From contig JADJXJ010000001.1 of the NCBI GenBank assembly GCA_016715945.1, forward strand, positions 2,232,001 through 2,296,000: a DNA stretch of 64,000 bases. Direction: 5' to 3'. Below, piece by piece: positions 17,222 to 25,524 of the stretch (position 1 is its first letter; each line of letters starts with the position of its first letter). Position numbers and translations under genes: made by a program. The notes below the pieces were generated by a model, which saw only the letters and a program-made list of their open reading frames with translations, made no database searches and was not told the DNA's origin. This DNA comes from Bacteroidota bacterium. Its GTDB lineage: Bacteria > Bacteroidota > Bacteroidia > Bacteroidales > F082.

Positions 17222-18001
17222 ATGGAATATCAGGTGCTCAGGCACATTTTTGAAGCCGGCATTTTGCACGTGACCATTTCCCGGCCCAATGCACTCAATG
17301 CCCTGAATACCCGATTCTTCGACGAGATGGAACACCTGCTCAACAACGAGGGCAGCCGTGAAGAAGTGCGGGTTATGGTAATCACAGGCGAAGGCAAGGC
17401 CTTTGTGGCAGGGGCCGACATTGCCGAAATGGTACATATGAACCCCTCGGAAGGCGAGGCATTTGGCAGCAGGGGTCAGATGGTTTTTGCCATGCTGGAA
17501 CAAAAGCCATATCCCGTGATTGCCGCCATCAATGGTTTTGCACTGGGAGGCGGTCTGGAACTGGCTATGGCCTGCGATTTCAGGATAGCCTCCGACAAAG
17601 CTAAATTCGGACAACCCGAAGTCAATCTCGGCCTCACCCCCGGTTACGCTGGCACACAAAGGTTGCCCAGGCTCATCGGTCTGGCCGATGCCCTCCTGCT
17701 GCTCACCACAGGCGAGATGATTGACGCCACAGAAGCGCTCCGCCTGCGGCTGGTGCAGAAGGTTGTTCCACACGAACAACTGAAGGATGAGGTCGATCGC
17801 ATAGCCCGTTTGATTGTCACCAAAGGACCAAAGGCGGTTGAAAAAGTCAAATTGCTTGCGCGCAAAGGATTGGAACTAGGAATGGTAGCCGGATCAAAGC
17901 TTGAGGCACAGCACTTTGGCTCTTTGTTTGGCGAGGGATCGCAAGGCCGGGAAGGAATGACGGCTTTTCTGGAAAAACGCAAACCCGTCTGGCCGAAATA
18001 A
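17222..18001 (+). CDS. enoyl-CoA hydratase / crotonase
   Basis: A 259-residue crotonase with both catalytic glutamates: Glu113 in ALGGGLELAMACDF and Glu133 in FGQPEVNLGLTPGYAGTQR. The oxyanion segment is KAFVAGADIAEM. It hydrates 2-enoyl-CoA, probably crotonyl-CoA, to 3-hydroxyacyl-CoA. The ATG at 17222 is chosen because the promoter lies just before it; an in-frame ATG at 17114 is upstream of the predicted transcription start. It leads an operon with a 3-hydroxyacyl-CoA dehydrogenase and a thiolase, so beta-oxidation or its reversal is the likely context. Confidence 0.92.
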   Translation: MEYQVLRHIFEAGILHVTISRPNALNALNTRFFDEMEHLLNNEGSREEVRVMVITGEGKAFVAGADIAEMVHMNPSEGEAFGSRGQMVFAMLEQKPYPVIAAINGFALGGGLELAMACDFRIASDKAKFGQPEVNLGLTPGYAGTQRLPRLIGLADALLLLTTGEMIDATEALRLRLVQKVVPHEQLKDEVDRIARLIVTKGPKAVEKVKLLARKGLELGMVAGSKLEAQHFGSLFGEGSQGREGMTAFLEKRKPVWPK

Positions 18002-18031
18002 ACCGAAACACCAAAAAAACAACATAAATCA

Positions 18032-19375
18032 ATGATGACCTACGACGAACGCCTTCAAAAGGTGGCTGTGCTCGGAGCTGCCGGAAAAATGGGCAGTGGC
18101 ATTGTGTTGCTTACCGCACTCGAAATGGCCGACCTGAGCCTGAAACCCGAAAACAAAGGCAAAACTTTTGTGCTTAATGCCATTGACCTGAGTGATGAGG
18201 CATTGGCCGGACTGGTCGAATACATTCGTGCACAAACAGTTAAAGTGGCCGAGAAGAAAACCGTTGCCCTCCGTCAGGCCTATGCCGACCGTGCCGAGCT
18301 GATCGAAAACGGCGAAATCATCGAGCAATACGTGCGCGATGTGCTCCGCATCGTCCGCCCGACCACCGCCATCGAAGCCGCTTACCAGTCCTCCCTCATC
18401 TTCGAAGCCGTAAGCGAAAACCAGTCGCTCAAAGTGAAGCTGCTCAGCCAGATTGAGCAGCACAACCCACACAAACCCTGGTATTTCACCAATACCTCCA
18501 GCGTGCCTATCCACCTGATCGAGCAAGGCGCAGGTTTGGACGGAAGGGTGCTCGGGTTCCACTTCTATAACCCTCCTGCGGTGCAAAAACTTGTGGAGCT
18601 CATCACTACCGGCCACACCCTGCCCGAAGTGAAACAATTTGCCCTCGATTTTGCCAAAGCACTCCGCAAAGTGGTCGTGCCCAGCAACGACTTTGCCGGC
18701 TTCATCGGCAATGGTCATTTCATGCGCGATGCCCTGTTTGGCATCAACAGTGCCTTGCAACTGGCCAACGAAATGCCACTGCCCCAGGCAATTTATATTG
18801 TCAACAAAATTAGTCAGGACTACCTGGTGCGACCGATGGGAATTTTTCAACTCATTGATTATGTGGGTATTGACGTGGTCCAGTTTATTATGCAGGTGAT
18901 GAACCCATTTCTTCCCGACGAAGACCTGCATTCCGACCTGCTCGACCGGATGTTGCAGCTTGGGGTGAAAGGAGGACAATATTCGAACGGCTCGCAAAAA
19001 GACGGATTCCTGAAGTACGACAAAGGCGCCATCGCGGCTGTGTTCGATCCGGATGCGCAGACATATGTGCCCGTCGAAAACTTTGCCGAAGCCGCAGCCG
19101 AATGGATAGGTCCGATGCCCGAAGGTTTTGTTCCGTGGAAAAATGCCATCCGGCTGGCCGACAAGGAAGCCCATTTCAGGAAATGGTTCGATGCGCTCAA
19201 AGCCTTGGGGGCCAGAGGTGCACGGCTTGCAGTGAGTTATGGAAGAAATTCGGACGCCACTGGTCGCAAGCTCGTTTCCGACGGTGTTGCCCTCAACACC
19301 GACGATGTCAACACAGTGATGCTCACCGGATTCTTCCATGCGTACGGACCTGTGAATGAATACTTTAACCAATAG
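18032..19375 (+). CDS. 3-hydroxyacyl-CoA dehydrogenase
   Basis: A 447-residue NAD-dependent dehydrogenase. The Rossmann dinucleotide loop is VAVLGAAGKMGSGI (residues 11-24); the catalytic His lies in LGFHFYNPPAVQKLVELI and the Asn/phosphate region follows in NDFAGFIGNGHFM. At 447 residues it is well above the about 285 of the one-domain enzyme but lacks the crotonase half of FadB. The extra C-terminal part (about 300-447) looks like a second helical dehydrogenase domain. It oxidises 3-hydroxyacyl-CoA for the thiolase encoded ten bases downstream. Either of two adjacent ATG codons at 18032 may start translation. Confidence 0.88.
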   Translation: MMTYDERLQKVAVLGAAGKMGSGIVLLTALEMADLSLKPENKGKTFVLNAIDLSDEALAGLVEYIRAQTVKVAEKKTVALRQAYADRAELIENGEIIEQYVRDVLRIVRPTTAIEAAYQSSLIFEAVSENQSLKVKLLSQIEQHNPHKPWYFTNTSSVPIHLIEQGAGLDGRVLGFHFYNPPAVQKLVELITTGHTLPEVKQFALDFAKALRKVVVPSNDFAGFIGNGHFMRDALFGINSALQLANEMPLPQAIYIVNKISQDYLVRPMGIFQLIDYVGIDVVQFIMQVMNPFLPDEDLHSDLLDRMLQLGVKGGQYSNGSQKDGFLKYDKGAIAAVFDPDAQTYVPVENFAEAAAEWIGPMPEGFVPWKNAIRLADKEAHFRKWFDALKALGARGARLAVSYGRNSDATGRKLVSDGVALNTDDVNTVMLTGFFHAYGPVNEYFNQ

Positions 19376-19384
19376 ACAAAAACA

Positions 19385-20620
19385 ATGAGGCGAAAAATAT
19401 ATCTGGCCGCCGGAGCCAATACCATTTCGATGGGTACCGGCCGAAAGGAGTTTAATCCAAAGAAAGATCGTCCCGGCCTGGAGTATTACATCAGGGAAGC
19501 CGGACAGGCAGTTATTGCACAACTATCTGATCCGGAGGCTATTGACGAAACAGTGATCGGCAACTTTATGTCGGCGCGGTTCAACAGGCAGGCACATTTA
19601 GGTGGTTTTGCGGCCACCATTCATCCCTGCCTGGAATTCAAGCCATCGCACAGCGTGGAAGGCGCCTGCGCGTCGGGAGGTCTGGCCCTGATGGCCGGCA
19701 TCCGATCGGTGCTGGCCGAAACTGCCGAAGCCGTGCTTGCCATAGGTGTAGAAGTCCAGAATACCGTCAAAGCCATTTACGGAGCCGATATTCTGGCCGG
19801 TGCCGGATGGTTTCAGAAACGCAAACAAGGGCACGCGTATTTTTTCCCGGGACAGTTTTCCGACAGAGCCGGAGTTTATTACACACGCTATGGCTTCGAT
19901 TATGCCCGGGCAGGCATGCGTCAGTGGTATGTGAATGCCATCGAAAATGCCCGCCTCGACCCCACAGCGCAGGAATATCACAACACCACACCAGACCTCG
20001 GTGCAGTTTACGACAGCATGAAACCCAACGGGAAAAACTTTGTTGACCATCTGAACGTGCTCGACTGCTCCAAGGTGAGCGACGGGGCTTCGGGGATCAT
20101 CATCGCATCGGAAGAAGGTTTGAAGCGACTGGGCATTGCCCGCGAAGATGCTGTGGAACTTGTGGCTTTTGCCCAACTGACCCGCAACATCACCAACGAT
20201 CCGGAGGATCCGGCTGTGCTTTCCACCATTGGTCGCACGGCAGCCCTGGCGCTGCAAAAAGCGGGTATTGGCACCGGACAACTCGGCACCATCGAAACCC
20301 ACGACTGTTTCAGCATTGCCGGTATTTTGGCTGTAGAAGCCCTCGGTTTTGCCAAAGCAGGTCAGGGTGCGGCATTTGTGGCCGATGGGCACACTTCACG
20401 CACCGGCCAGATTCCGATGAATACCACCGGAGGTTTGATTGGCTGGGGACATCCCACCGGCGCCACTGGCGTGCACCAGGCCGTAACCATCTGGCAGCAA
20501 CTCAGCGGCAAGGCAGGCCAGGCCCAACTGAAACTTTCGCCCGAAAAATCCTACGGAATGACCATCAATATGGGCGGTGACGACGTAACTGTTGTATCTT
20601 TGGTTTGCAGACCTGTTTGA
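19385..20620 (+). CDS. thiolase, SCP2-type acetyl-CoA acetyltransferase family
   Basis: A 411-residue thiolase-superfamily protein with the nucleophilic Cys95 in SVEGACASGGLALM, a second HDCF motif (ETHDCFSIAG) and the C-terminal GGLIGWGHPTGATG. The HDCF/GHPxGATG pattern is that of SCP-x-like, non-classical thiolases rather than FadA or AtoB, which carry a C-terminal CxGxG Cys. The enzyme would cleave or form 3-oxoacyl-CoA. It is tightly packed with the dehydrogenase (9-base gap), completing a three-step hydratase, dehydrogenase and thiolase sequence. The physiological chain length is not clear from sequence. Confidence 0.88.
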   Translation: MRRKIYLAAGANTISMGTGRKEFNPKKDRPGLEYYIREAGQAVIAQLSDPEAIDETVIGNFMSARFNRQAHLGGFAATIHPCLEFKPSHSVEGACASGGLALMAGIRSVLAETAEAVLAIGVEVQNTVKAIYGADILAGAGWFQKRKQGHAYFFPGQFSDRAGVYYTRYGFDYARAGMRQWYVNAIENARLDPTAQEYHNTTPDLGAVYDSMKPNGKNFVDHLNVLDCSKVSDGASGIIIASEEGLKRLGIAREDAVELVAFAQLTRNITNDPEDPAVLSTIGRTAALALQKAGIGTGQLGTIETHDCFSIAGILAVEALGFAKAGQGAAFVADGHTSRTGQIPMNTTGGLIGWGHPTGATGVHQAVTIWQQLSGKAGQAQLKLSPEKSYGMTINMGGDDVTVVSLVCRPV

Positions 20621-20644
20621 GTCACAAACCAGAATAAATATCAA

Positions 20645-21295
20645 ATGCCCATGAAAAAGTTTGCAGTAGTGCTTGCCGGCTGCGGCGTTTACGACGGTGC
20701 TGAAATTCACGAAGCAACCCTTGCCCTGCTGGCTATCAAAACACAGGGGTGCGACTATCAGTGCTTTGCACCCGACATTCCGCAACATCACGTGATCAAC
20801 CACCTGAGCGGTGAAGAAATGCCCGAACAGCGCAATGTGCTGGTGGAAGCAGCCCGAATTGCAAGAGGCAACATCAAACCTTTGAGCGAATTCAAGGCTG
20901 ATGAGTTTGACGTATTGCTTTTCCCCGGCGGATTTGGAGCGGCAAAAAATCTTTCTACCGTCGCCTTCGACGGCCCGAATGCCCGCGTCAATCCCGAAGT
21001 GGAAGCGGCCATCAAAACCATGCATCAGCTTGGCAAGCCTATCGGAGCCATGTGTATCTCCCCGGTTTTCGTTGCCAAAGTGCTTCAAAATGTGAAAGTT
21101 ACCATCGGACAGGACGAAGGTACGGTTGCAGCCATTCAGGCCATAGGTGCCGAGCATGTGGCCACCAGCCACGGGGAAGTGGTGGTTGACAAAGAAAACA
21201 AGGTCTTCACTACCCCATGCTACATGCTCGATGCCAGCATAGCCGATATCTGGCAGGGAGCGCAAAATCTGGTAAAATCCATCCTGGAATTTTAG
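20645..21295 (+). CDS. elbB: ElbB-type DJ-1/PfpI superfamily glyoxalase
   Basis: A 216-residue class I glutamine amidotransferase-like protein. The N-terminus FAVVLAGCGVYDGAEIHEA, the stretch LLFPGGFGAAKNLSTVAFDG and the nucleophile elbow GAMCISPVFVAK are characteristic of ElbB (SCRP-27A), a protein with weak glyoxalase activity tied to isoprenoid metabolism in E. coli. A second ATG two codons later (20651) is equally plausible. It is the last gene before a clear terminator and may be cotranscribed with the thiolase 24 bases upstream. A functional link to that operon is inferred only from position. Confidence 0.9.
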   Translation: MPMKKFAVVLAGCGVYDGAEIHEATLALLAIKTQGCDYQCFAPDIPQHHVINHLSGEEMPEQRNVLVEAARIARGNIKPLSEFKADEFDVLLFPGGFGAAKNLSTVAFDGPNARVNPEVEAAIKTMHQLGKPIGAMCISPVFVAKVLQNVKVTIGQDEGTVAAIQAIGAEHVATSHGEVVVDKENKVFTTPCYMLDASIADIWQGAQNLVKSILEF

Positions 21296-21318
21296 TAAAC
21301 AAGTTGTTAAAAATTAAC

Positions 21319-21350
21319 AGCCAGGATTCCTCTCCTGGCTTTTATGTTTT
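21319..21350 (+). terminator. intrinsic terminator after elbB
   Basis: An eight-pair stem (AGCCAGGA at 21319-21326 with TCCTGGCT at 21333-21340, six-base loop) is followed by TTTATGTTTT. Confidence 0.85.
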
Positions 21351-21359
21351 CAAACCGTC

Positions 21360-21367
21360 TAATTTTG
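21360..21367 (+). promoter_or_regulatory. -7 element before the T9SS thioredoxin-like gene
   Basis: TAATTTTG fits TAnnTTTG and lies 25 bases before the ATG at 21393, immediately after the preceding terminator. No good -33 element is visible. Confidence 0.5.
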
Positions 21368-21392
21368 GCAGGTTTACAAATAACAAAAACCC

Positions 21393-22160
21393 ATGAACAA
21401 ACACCTGGTAATCCTCCTGACGGGTTTGATGTTCACCAAATTTCTGCCGGCACAGACCACTGCAACAAATTTCAGTGTCAAAGATTGCGCCGGCTTGCAA
21501 TACACTTTGTTCGATGAGCTGAATGCCGGCAAAGTGGTGGTACTCACCTGGACCATGCCCTGCGGTTCGTGTGTTTTGCCACTCAAAACTACATACAATG
21601 TGGTGCAAAGTTTTCAGAACTCACATCCGGGCATGGTGCAAATGATATTGGCCGACGATTATGCCAACACCTCCTGTTCATCTATTGATCTTTGGGCCAA
21701 CAGCAACGGCTTGACCAATACCCGGCGTTTCTCGAACCCGGCCATCCGTATGCTCGACTATGGTTCGAACGGTATGCCCAAGGTGGTAGTGGTGGGCGGG
21801 CCGGATAAAACGGTATTCTACAATGCCAACGACGCCGTGGATCATGTGGCGCTTCAGTCAGCCATCCAGCAAGCCATTTCTGTTGTTACCGCTCTTGACC
21901 CACCTCAGCCTGTCATGGGCATAAGAATTAGTTATCAGGCTGTTAATCATTCTATTGAGATTACCGGACTTCCCGCTATGGATTCGGATATCGTGCTGGA
22001 GATCGTTTCGTTGCAAGGCCGGATGGTGTATCGCGGGCAGTTAGCACGAATACATGGCCACAGCGCAAGCTTTAAGCTGCCTGGCCTGCCGCCGGCGATT
22101 TATGTGGCCAGGGTGAAATATGACGGACAAAACCAGCAAACAAAATTTGTTGTCGAATGA
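21393..22160 (+). CDS. secreted thioredoxin-fold protein with T9SS C-terminal sorting domain
   Basis: A 255-residue exported protein: signal peptide (1-21), a thioredoxin-like domain (about 25-170) with the redox pair Cys57 and Cys60 in WTMPCGSCVLP, and a C-terminal beta-sandwich (about 178-255) of the type IX secretion sorting class, with features VLEIVSLQGRMVYRGQ, LPPAIYVARVKYDG and a final KFVV. The N-terminal signal sends it to the periplasm and the C-terminal domain should direct it through the outer membrane to the cell surface. It overlaps the next gene by four bases (ATGA), so the two are cotranslated. Confidence 0.85.
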   Translation: MNKHLVILLTGLMFTKFLPAQTTATNFSVKDCAGLQYTLFDELNAGKVVVLTWTMPCGSCVLPLKTTYNVVQSFQNSHPGMVQMILADDYANTSCSSIDLWANSNGLTNTRRFSNPAIRMLDYGSNGMPKVVVVGGPDKTVFYNANDAVDHVALQSAIQQAISVVTALDPPQPVMGIRISYQAVNHSIEITGLPAMDSDIVLEIVSLQGRMVYRGQLARIHGHSASFKLPGLPPAIYVARVKYDGQNQQTKFVVE

Positions 22161-23191
22161 CGGGTAAAAAGCTGCTTTTCATTTGGTTGGTTGCCACAAC
22201 TTTTTTTTACCACAATGAGCTCAATGCCCAGTGCTGCGGTGTTGGTGGAGGCAATCCCATGGCCGGCGATGCCTCCCGTGGTGTGCTTAAGCAGGGGCAA
22301 ACCGAGCTGGCCCTGTATTACCAACTCTCGCGTTCGGATAAGTTCCTGACCGGCACTGCCACCGACACGGGATTTATGAAACAGTTTTCATCCGATTACC
22401 TCTATACCCGGCTGGCTTATGGCTTTTCGGAACGCGTCACCCTTGGCATGGAACTGGGCTACTGGATAGATAAAAAACAACTCGGTTTCCGGGATTGGGA
22501 TACGTATAGTTCGGGCGGCCTGGGCGATCTGATTCTTTACCCGCGTTTTAACCTGATCAAACCCTCGGCAGCCAATCGCCTGAATGAGCTCACCCTTGGG
22601 CTCGGATTCAAAATCCCTTTGGGTACCTTCAACGATTCCATTGGTTTTTATGAACCTTTCTCAGGTGAAACTTTTTACAGCACCATGCCGCCGGCTGTGC
22701 AGGCAAGCACAGGAGCCAACGACCTGCTTTTCAACTTATTCTGGAGCGCACCACTCAGGGCAGAGGGCCTCCGACTGACCGCAAATACCACCTTTATCCT
22801 GAAAGGCTGGAATCCGTTGGGCGAAAAAATGGGCAACTACTTCAGTTCCGGCATTTTTGGAAGTGGAAAGCTCGGAAAAACCCTGTTTGGTGCGGTTCAG
22901 GTCCGGTATGAATGGATAGGCCGCATGAAACTCAACCCTGACGTACGCATGCTAAGCTTCCCCAATTACGACCCGGAGGCAACAGGCAGCCAAAAACTAT
23001 TTCTCGCGCCGCAACTAAGCTATTCACCTCTTGATTACCTGACATGCCTTTTGCAGGCAGAGTACCCGATTTACCAAAAAGTGAACAAAACACAGCTTGC
23101 TTCCGAACACCAATGGGTGATTGGTTTGGCTTTCAGGCACATGAAGAAAGAAAAAGGTGTTATCAACCCGGCAAAAAAAATCGGAGAATAA
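22157..23191 (+). CDS. outer-membrane beta-barrel protein with N-terminal CCGVGGG motif
   Basis: A 344-residue protein with a signal peptide (about 1-24, ending ELNA) and a mature N-terminus beginning QCCGVGGGNPMAG. The rest alternates polar and aromatic residues in a porin-like barrel (TRLAYGFSERVTLGMELGYW, LNELTLGLGFKIPLG, FGAVQVRYEWIGRM), like the transporter or MetA-type outer-membrane families. The adjacent Cys pair at the mature N-terminus faces the periplasm and could be a disulfide or metal site. Translation is coupled to the thioredoxin-fold gene. Function not known. Confidence 0.75.
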   Translation: MTGKKLLFIWLVATTFFYHNELNAQCCGVGGGNPMAGDASRGVLKQGQTELALYYQLSRSDKFLTGTATDTGFMKQFSSDYLYTRLAYGFSERVTLGMELGYWIDKKQLGFRDWDTYSSGGLGDLILYPRFNLIKPSAANRLNELTLGLGFKIPLGTFNDSIGFYEPFSGETFYSTMPPAVQASTGANDLLFNLFWSAPLRAEGLRLTANTTFILKGWNPLGEKMGNYFSSGIFGSGKLGKTLFGAVQVRYEWIGRMKLNPDVRMLSFPNYDPEATGSQKLFLAPQLSYSPLDYLTCLLQAEYPIYQKVNKTQLASEHQWVIGLAFRHMKKEKGVINPAKKIGE

Positions 23192-23192
23192 A

Positions 23193-23217
23193 AAAAGCCG
23201 ACAAATGCCGGCCTTTT
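23193..23217 (+). terminator. weak intrinsic terminator between convergent genes
   Basis: AAAAGCCG and CGGC(C)TTTT can pair around a loop with one bulged C, followed by T residues. It lies between the stop of the barrel gene (23191) and the convergent dps stop (23236). Confidence 0.4.
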
Positions 23218-23235
23218 GTATTTGCAGTTTTAAAC

Positions 23236-23718
23236 CTATCCAAGCCAGGCGTTGAGCATCCATATAGTTTTTTCCTGCTCACGAATGTAGTCGCTCATCA
23301 GGGCGTTGGTACCTTCGTCTCCGGCATCGGCCGAAAGCTCGAGCAACTCGCGCTCCAGTAAGATGATTTTTCCAAATGAATCAACCAGCGAGGCTACCGC
23401 AGTGCGGCCATCGCTCACATTTTTCACTTCCTTGATCACGCTCACCTCGTTGTAGGTGCTGTAAGCATGCGCAGGAGTATATCCAAGCGTGAGGATACGC
23501 TCGGCAGTTTCATCAATTTTCACCTGAAGATCGTTGTAGATTTCTTCGAACTTGAGGTGCAGCTCGAAAAATTTCTCCCCACGTATGTTCCAGTGGAATC
23601 CTCGCACATTCATATAAAATACAGAGAACCCTGCCAGCAGATTGTTCAGCTTTGCAGCAAGCTGGGCCGATTTTTCCACATCCAGCCCGATGTGTGATAA
23701 ACGCTTCATATTTTCCAT
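23236..23718 (-). CDS. dps: Dps family DNA-binding ferroxidase
   Basis: A 160-residue ferritin-like protein. The ferroxidase ligands are all in place with canonical spacing: His42 (GFHWN), His54, Asp69 and Glu73 (DETAERI). The dodecamer oxidises Fe(II) with peroxide and stores iron, protecting DNA. The N-terminus is short (MENMKRLSHIG), without a long Lys-rich tail, so DNA binding may be weak. It lies next to a peroxiredoxin and oxyR, a setting that implies peroxide-induced expression, although its own promoter is only partly recognisable (TAACTTTA upstream). Confidence 0.95.
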   Translation of the reverse strand: MENMKRLSHIGLDVEKSAQLAAKLNNLLAGFSVFYMNVRGFHWNIRGEKFFELHLKFEEIYNDLQVKIDETAERILTLGYTPAHAYSTYNEVSVIKEVKNVSDGRTAVASLVDSFGKIILLERELLELSADAGDEGTNALMSDYIREQEKTIWMLNAWLG

Positions 23719-23745
23719 GATTTGATTGGCTTCTAAAGTTAGCTA

Positions 23746-23777
23746 AACCGGATGCGGATTTGTTTCCACATCCGGTT
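23746..23777. repeat. inverted repeat between prx and dps
   Basis: AACCGGATG (23746-23754) and CATCCGGTT (23769-23777) form a nine-pair stem with a 14-base loop. Read on the minus strand it follows the prx stop and precedes dps, with only a short T-run; it may be a weak terminator, a processing hairpin or an operator for dps. Confidence 0.55.
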
Positions 23778-23791
23778 TTCGGTTGTGATTA

Positions 23792-24442
23792 TCAACCTAT
23801 CGGTTTCTTCGCCAGATAGAAGTCCACCATTTCGTAGTCCGACTTGAGACGTTCTTCCATTTCATCTATGGTTTTCGGTGGTGGTACGATGGCTTTCTCA
23901 CCGGGCTGCCAGTTGAGCGGAAGTGCAACTTTATATTTATCCGCCGCCTGCAGCGCAAGCAATGCACGCATGATCTCGTCCATATTGCGACCCACATTGA
24001 GCGGATAATACATGATCAGCCTGATCTTGCCGTTGGGGTCGATGAAAAAGACAGCCCGCACTGCTGCTGTTTCGCTTTCGCCGGGTTGAAGCATGCCATA
24101 AAGTTTGGACACCTTCATGTCGATGTCGGCAATGATGGGAAACTTCATCAGGATGCCCATCTTTTCGCGCACATTGTTCACCCAGGCCATGTGGGAGTGG
24201 ATGCTGTCGATGCTCAGTCCGATCAGCTTTGTGTTCAGTTTGGTGAATTCGTCTTCGCGCAAGGCAAAACCAGTCATCTCGGTGGTGCATACCGGTGTAA
24301 AGTCGGCCGGATGCGAGAAGAGAATCACCCAGCTGTCCTTGATAAATTCCGAAAAACGAATCATGCCCTGGGTAGTCATGGCGGTAAAGTCGGGAGCCAT
24401 GTCGCCAATGCGAGGCATAGTGAAAACCTGTTGTTCTTGCAT
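23792..24442 (-). CDS. 1-Cys peroxiredoxin (Prx6 type)
   Basis: A 216-residue peroxiredoxin with the peroxidatic Cys52 in HPADFTPVCTTE and the Prx6-type C-terminal extension (LPLNWQPGEKAIVPPP). There is no resolving Cys in the usual C-terminal position, consistent with the 1-Cys subgroup. It reduces hydrogen peroxide and organic peroxides. A consensus promoter on the minus strand lies between it and the divergent oxyR gene, so OxyR control is likely. The ATG at 24442 gives the N-terminus typical of the family (MPRIGDMAPDF after nine residues). Confidence 0.94.
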   Translation of the reverse strand: MQEQQVFTMPRIGDMAPDFTAMTTQGMIRFSEFIKDSWVILFSHPADFTPVCTTEMTGFALREDEFTKLNTKLIGLSIDSIHSHMAWVNNVREKMGILMKFPIIADIDMKVSKLYGMLQPGESETAAVRAVFFIDPNGKIRLIMYYPLNVGRNMDEIMRALLALQAADKYKVALPLNWQPGEKAIVPPPKTIDEMEERLKSDYEMVDFYLAKKPIG

Positions 24443-24482
24443 AGTTTTAAGATTTTATTATGTTAATTATTTGTTAATGCGA

Positions 24483-24513
24483 CAAAGATACCCCATCTGT
24501 TGATATATGTCAA
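24483..24513 (-). promoter_or_regulatory. promoter of the peroxiredoxin gene
   Basis: On the minus strand TTG (24513-24511), 20 bases, TATCTTTG (24490-24483): both elements match consensus. Its -33 element lies inside the near-palindrome at 24500-24513. Confidence 0.7.
24500..24513. promoter_or_regulatory. candidate LysR-type operator in the prx-oxyR divergent region
   Basis: TTGATATATGTCAA is a near-palindrome (TTGA and TCAA arms around ATATATGT-like centre) overlapping the prx -33 element and close to the oxyR promoter. LysR regulators often bind such sites between divergent genes; OxyR binding here is inferred, not shown. Confidence 0.4.
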
Positions 24514-24521
24514 TTCAATTA

Positions 24522-24554
24522 TTGTTAACTTTTAATAAATAAAATCTATTTTTG
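24522..24554 (+). promoter_or_regulatory. promoter of oxyR
   Basis: TTG at 24522-24524, 22 bases, TATTTTTG at 24547-24554. The start site would be near 24561, nine bases before the ATG at 24570. Confidence 0.65.
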
Positions 24555-24569
24555 CAAAAAAACTCACGT

Positions 24570-25511
24570 ATGGTAACACTTGTACAGCTGGAATATGTGT
24601 TGGCTGTCGACACGTTCAGGCATTTTGCCAGGGCAGCCGAGCACTGCAATGTGACACAGCCCACCCTGAGCATGCAGATCAAGAAGCTGGAGGATGATCT
24701 GCAAATCCGGATTTTCGATCGCCAGAAGCAGCCTGTGGTGCCTACCGATCATGGTACGGAGTTCATCGAGCAGGCACGCAAGGTAATGGCTGAGGCCGGC
24801 CGGCTTACCGAGTTGGTCGAAGCATTCAAAGGCAGACTGGGTGGTCAGCTGAGGCTTGGAATCATCCCAACCCTTGGGCCATACCTGCTACCGCTTTTTG
24901 CCGGCAACTTTAAGAAGCAATACCCTAACATTCAGCTGTTTGTAGAGGAGTTGGTGACTGAGGAGCTAGCAGCAAGGCTCAAAAGCGACCAGCTTGATGC
25001 AGGAATTTTCGTGACGCCTTATGGCGACAAAGGCATTGTGGAGGAACCTTTGTTTTATGAAGAAATGCTGGTGTATGCGCACCAGGATCATCCCTTGCTC
25101 ATGCAGGACAATATCCGACCTACCGATATGGCCATGCCAGATTTGTGGCTGCTGAGCGACGGACATTGCTTCCGCAATCAGGTGATCAACCTGTGTGCCC
25201 TTCCACCCGGCAGCCGGCAGGAACTGCCATTTCAGCTAGAAGGCGGCACGCTCGAAACCCTGATGCGCATCATCAGGCGCGAAGGGGGGTATACACTCAT
25301 CCCGGAACTTGCGGCCAATGATGCCGCCATATGGCAATCGAAAAACATTAAACGATTTAGCGGCACAAAACCACTGCGTGAAGTAAGCCTCTGCTATTCA
25401 CGTCATTACGTAAAGGAACGCCTGCTTCGGGTGCTCGCCGAAGAGATAAAAAGATCGGTGCCTGCAGTAATGCTCGACAAGCAAAGGGGAGAAATTGTGG
25501 GCTGGAGATAA
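24570..25511 (+). CDS. oxyR: hydrogen peroxide-sensing LysR regulator OxyR
   Basis: A 313-residue LysR-family activator. Residues 1-60 form the winged helix (FRHFARAAEHCNVTQPTLSMQIKKLE), the rest the two-lobed sensor domain. The redox pair is visible as Cys200 and Cys209 in DGHCFRNQVINLC, matching E. coli Cys199 and Cys208 in position and context, so peroxide sensing by disulfide formation is well supported. The ATG at 24570 is chosen over an upstream TTG because the -7 box occupies that TTG. It is divergent from the peroxiredoxin gene and close to dps, likely targets. Confidence 0.95.
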   Translation: MVTLVQLEYVLAVDTFRHFARAAEHCNVTQPTLSMQIKKLEDDLQIRIFDRQKQPVVPTDHGTEFIEQARKVMAEAGRLTELVEAFKGRLGGQLRLGIIPTLGPYLLPLFAGNFKKQYPNIQLFVEELVTEELAARLKSDQLDAGIFVTPYGDKGIVEEPLFYEEMLVYAHQDHPLLMQDNIRPTDMAMPDLWLLSDGHCFRNQVINLCALPPGSRQELPFQLEGGTLETLMRIIRREGGYTLIPELAANDAAIWQSKNIKRFSGTKPLREVSLCYSRHYVKERLLRVLAEEIKRSVPAVMLDKQRGEIVGWR

Positions 25512-25524
25512 CTATAGCGCCGCT

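Noticed and set aside
18029..19522. A 497-residue open frame antisense to the dehydrogenase
   Set aside because: Shadow of a well-supported gene; long stop-free stretches on this strand result from the codon bias of the coding strand.
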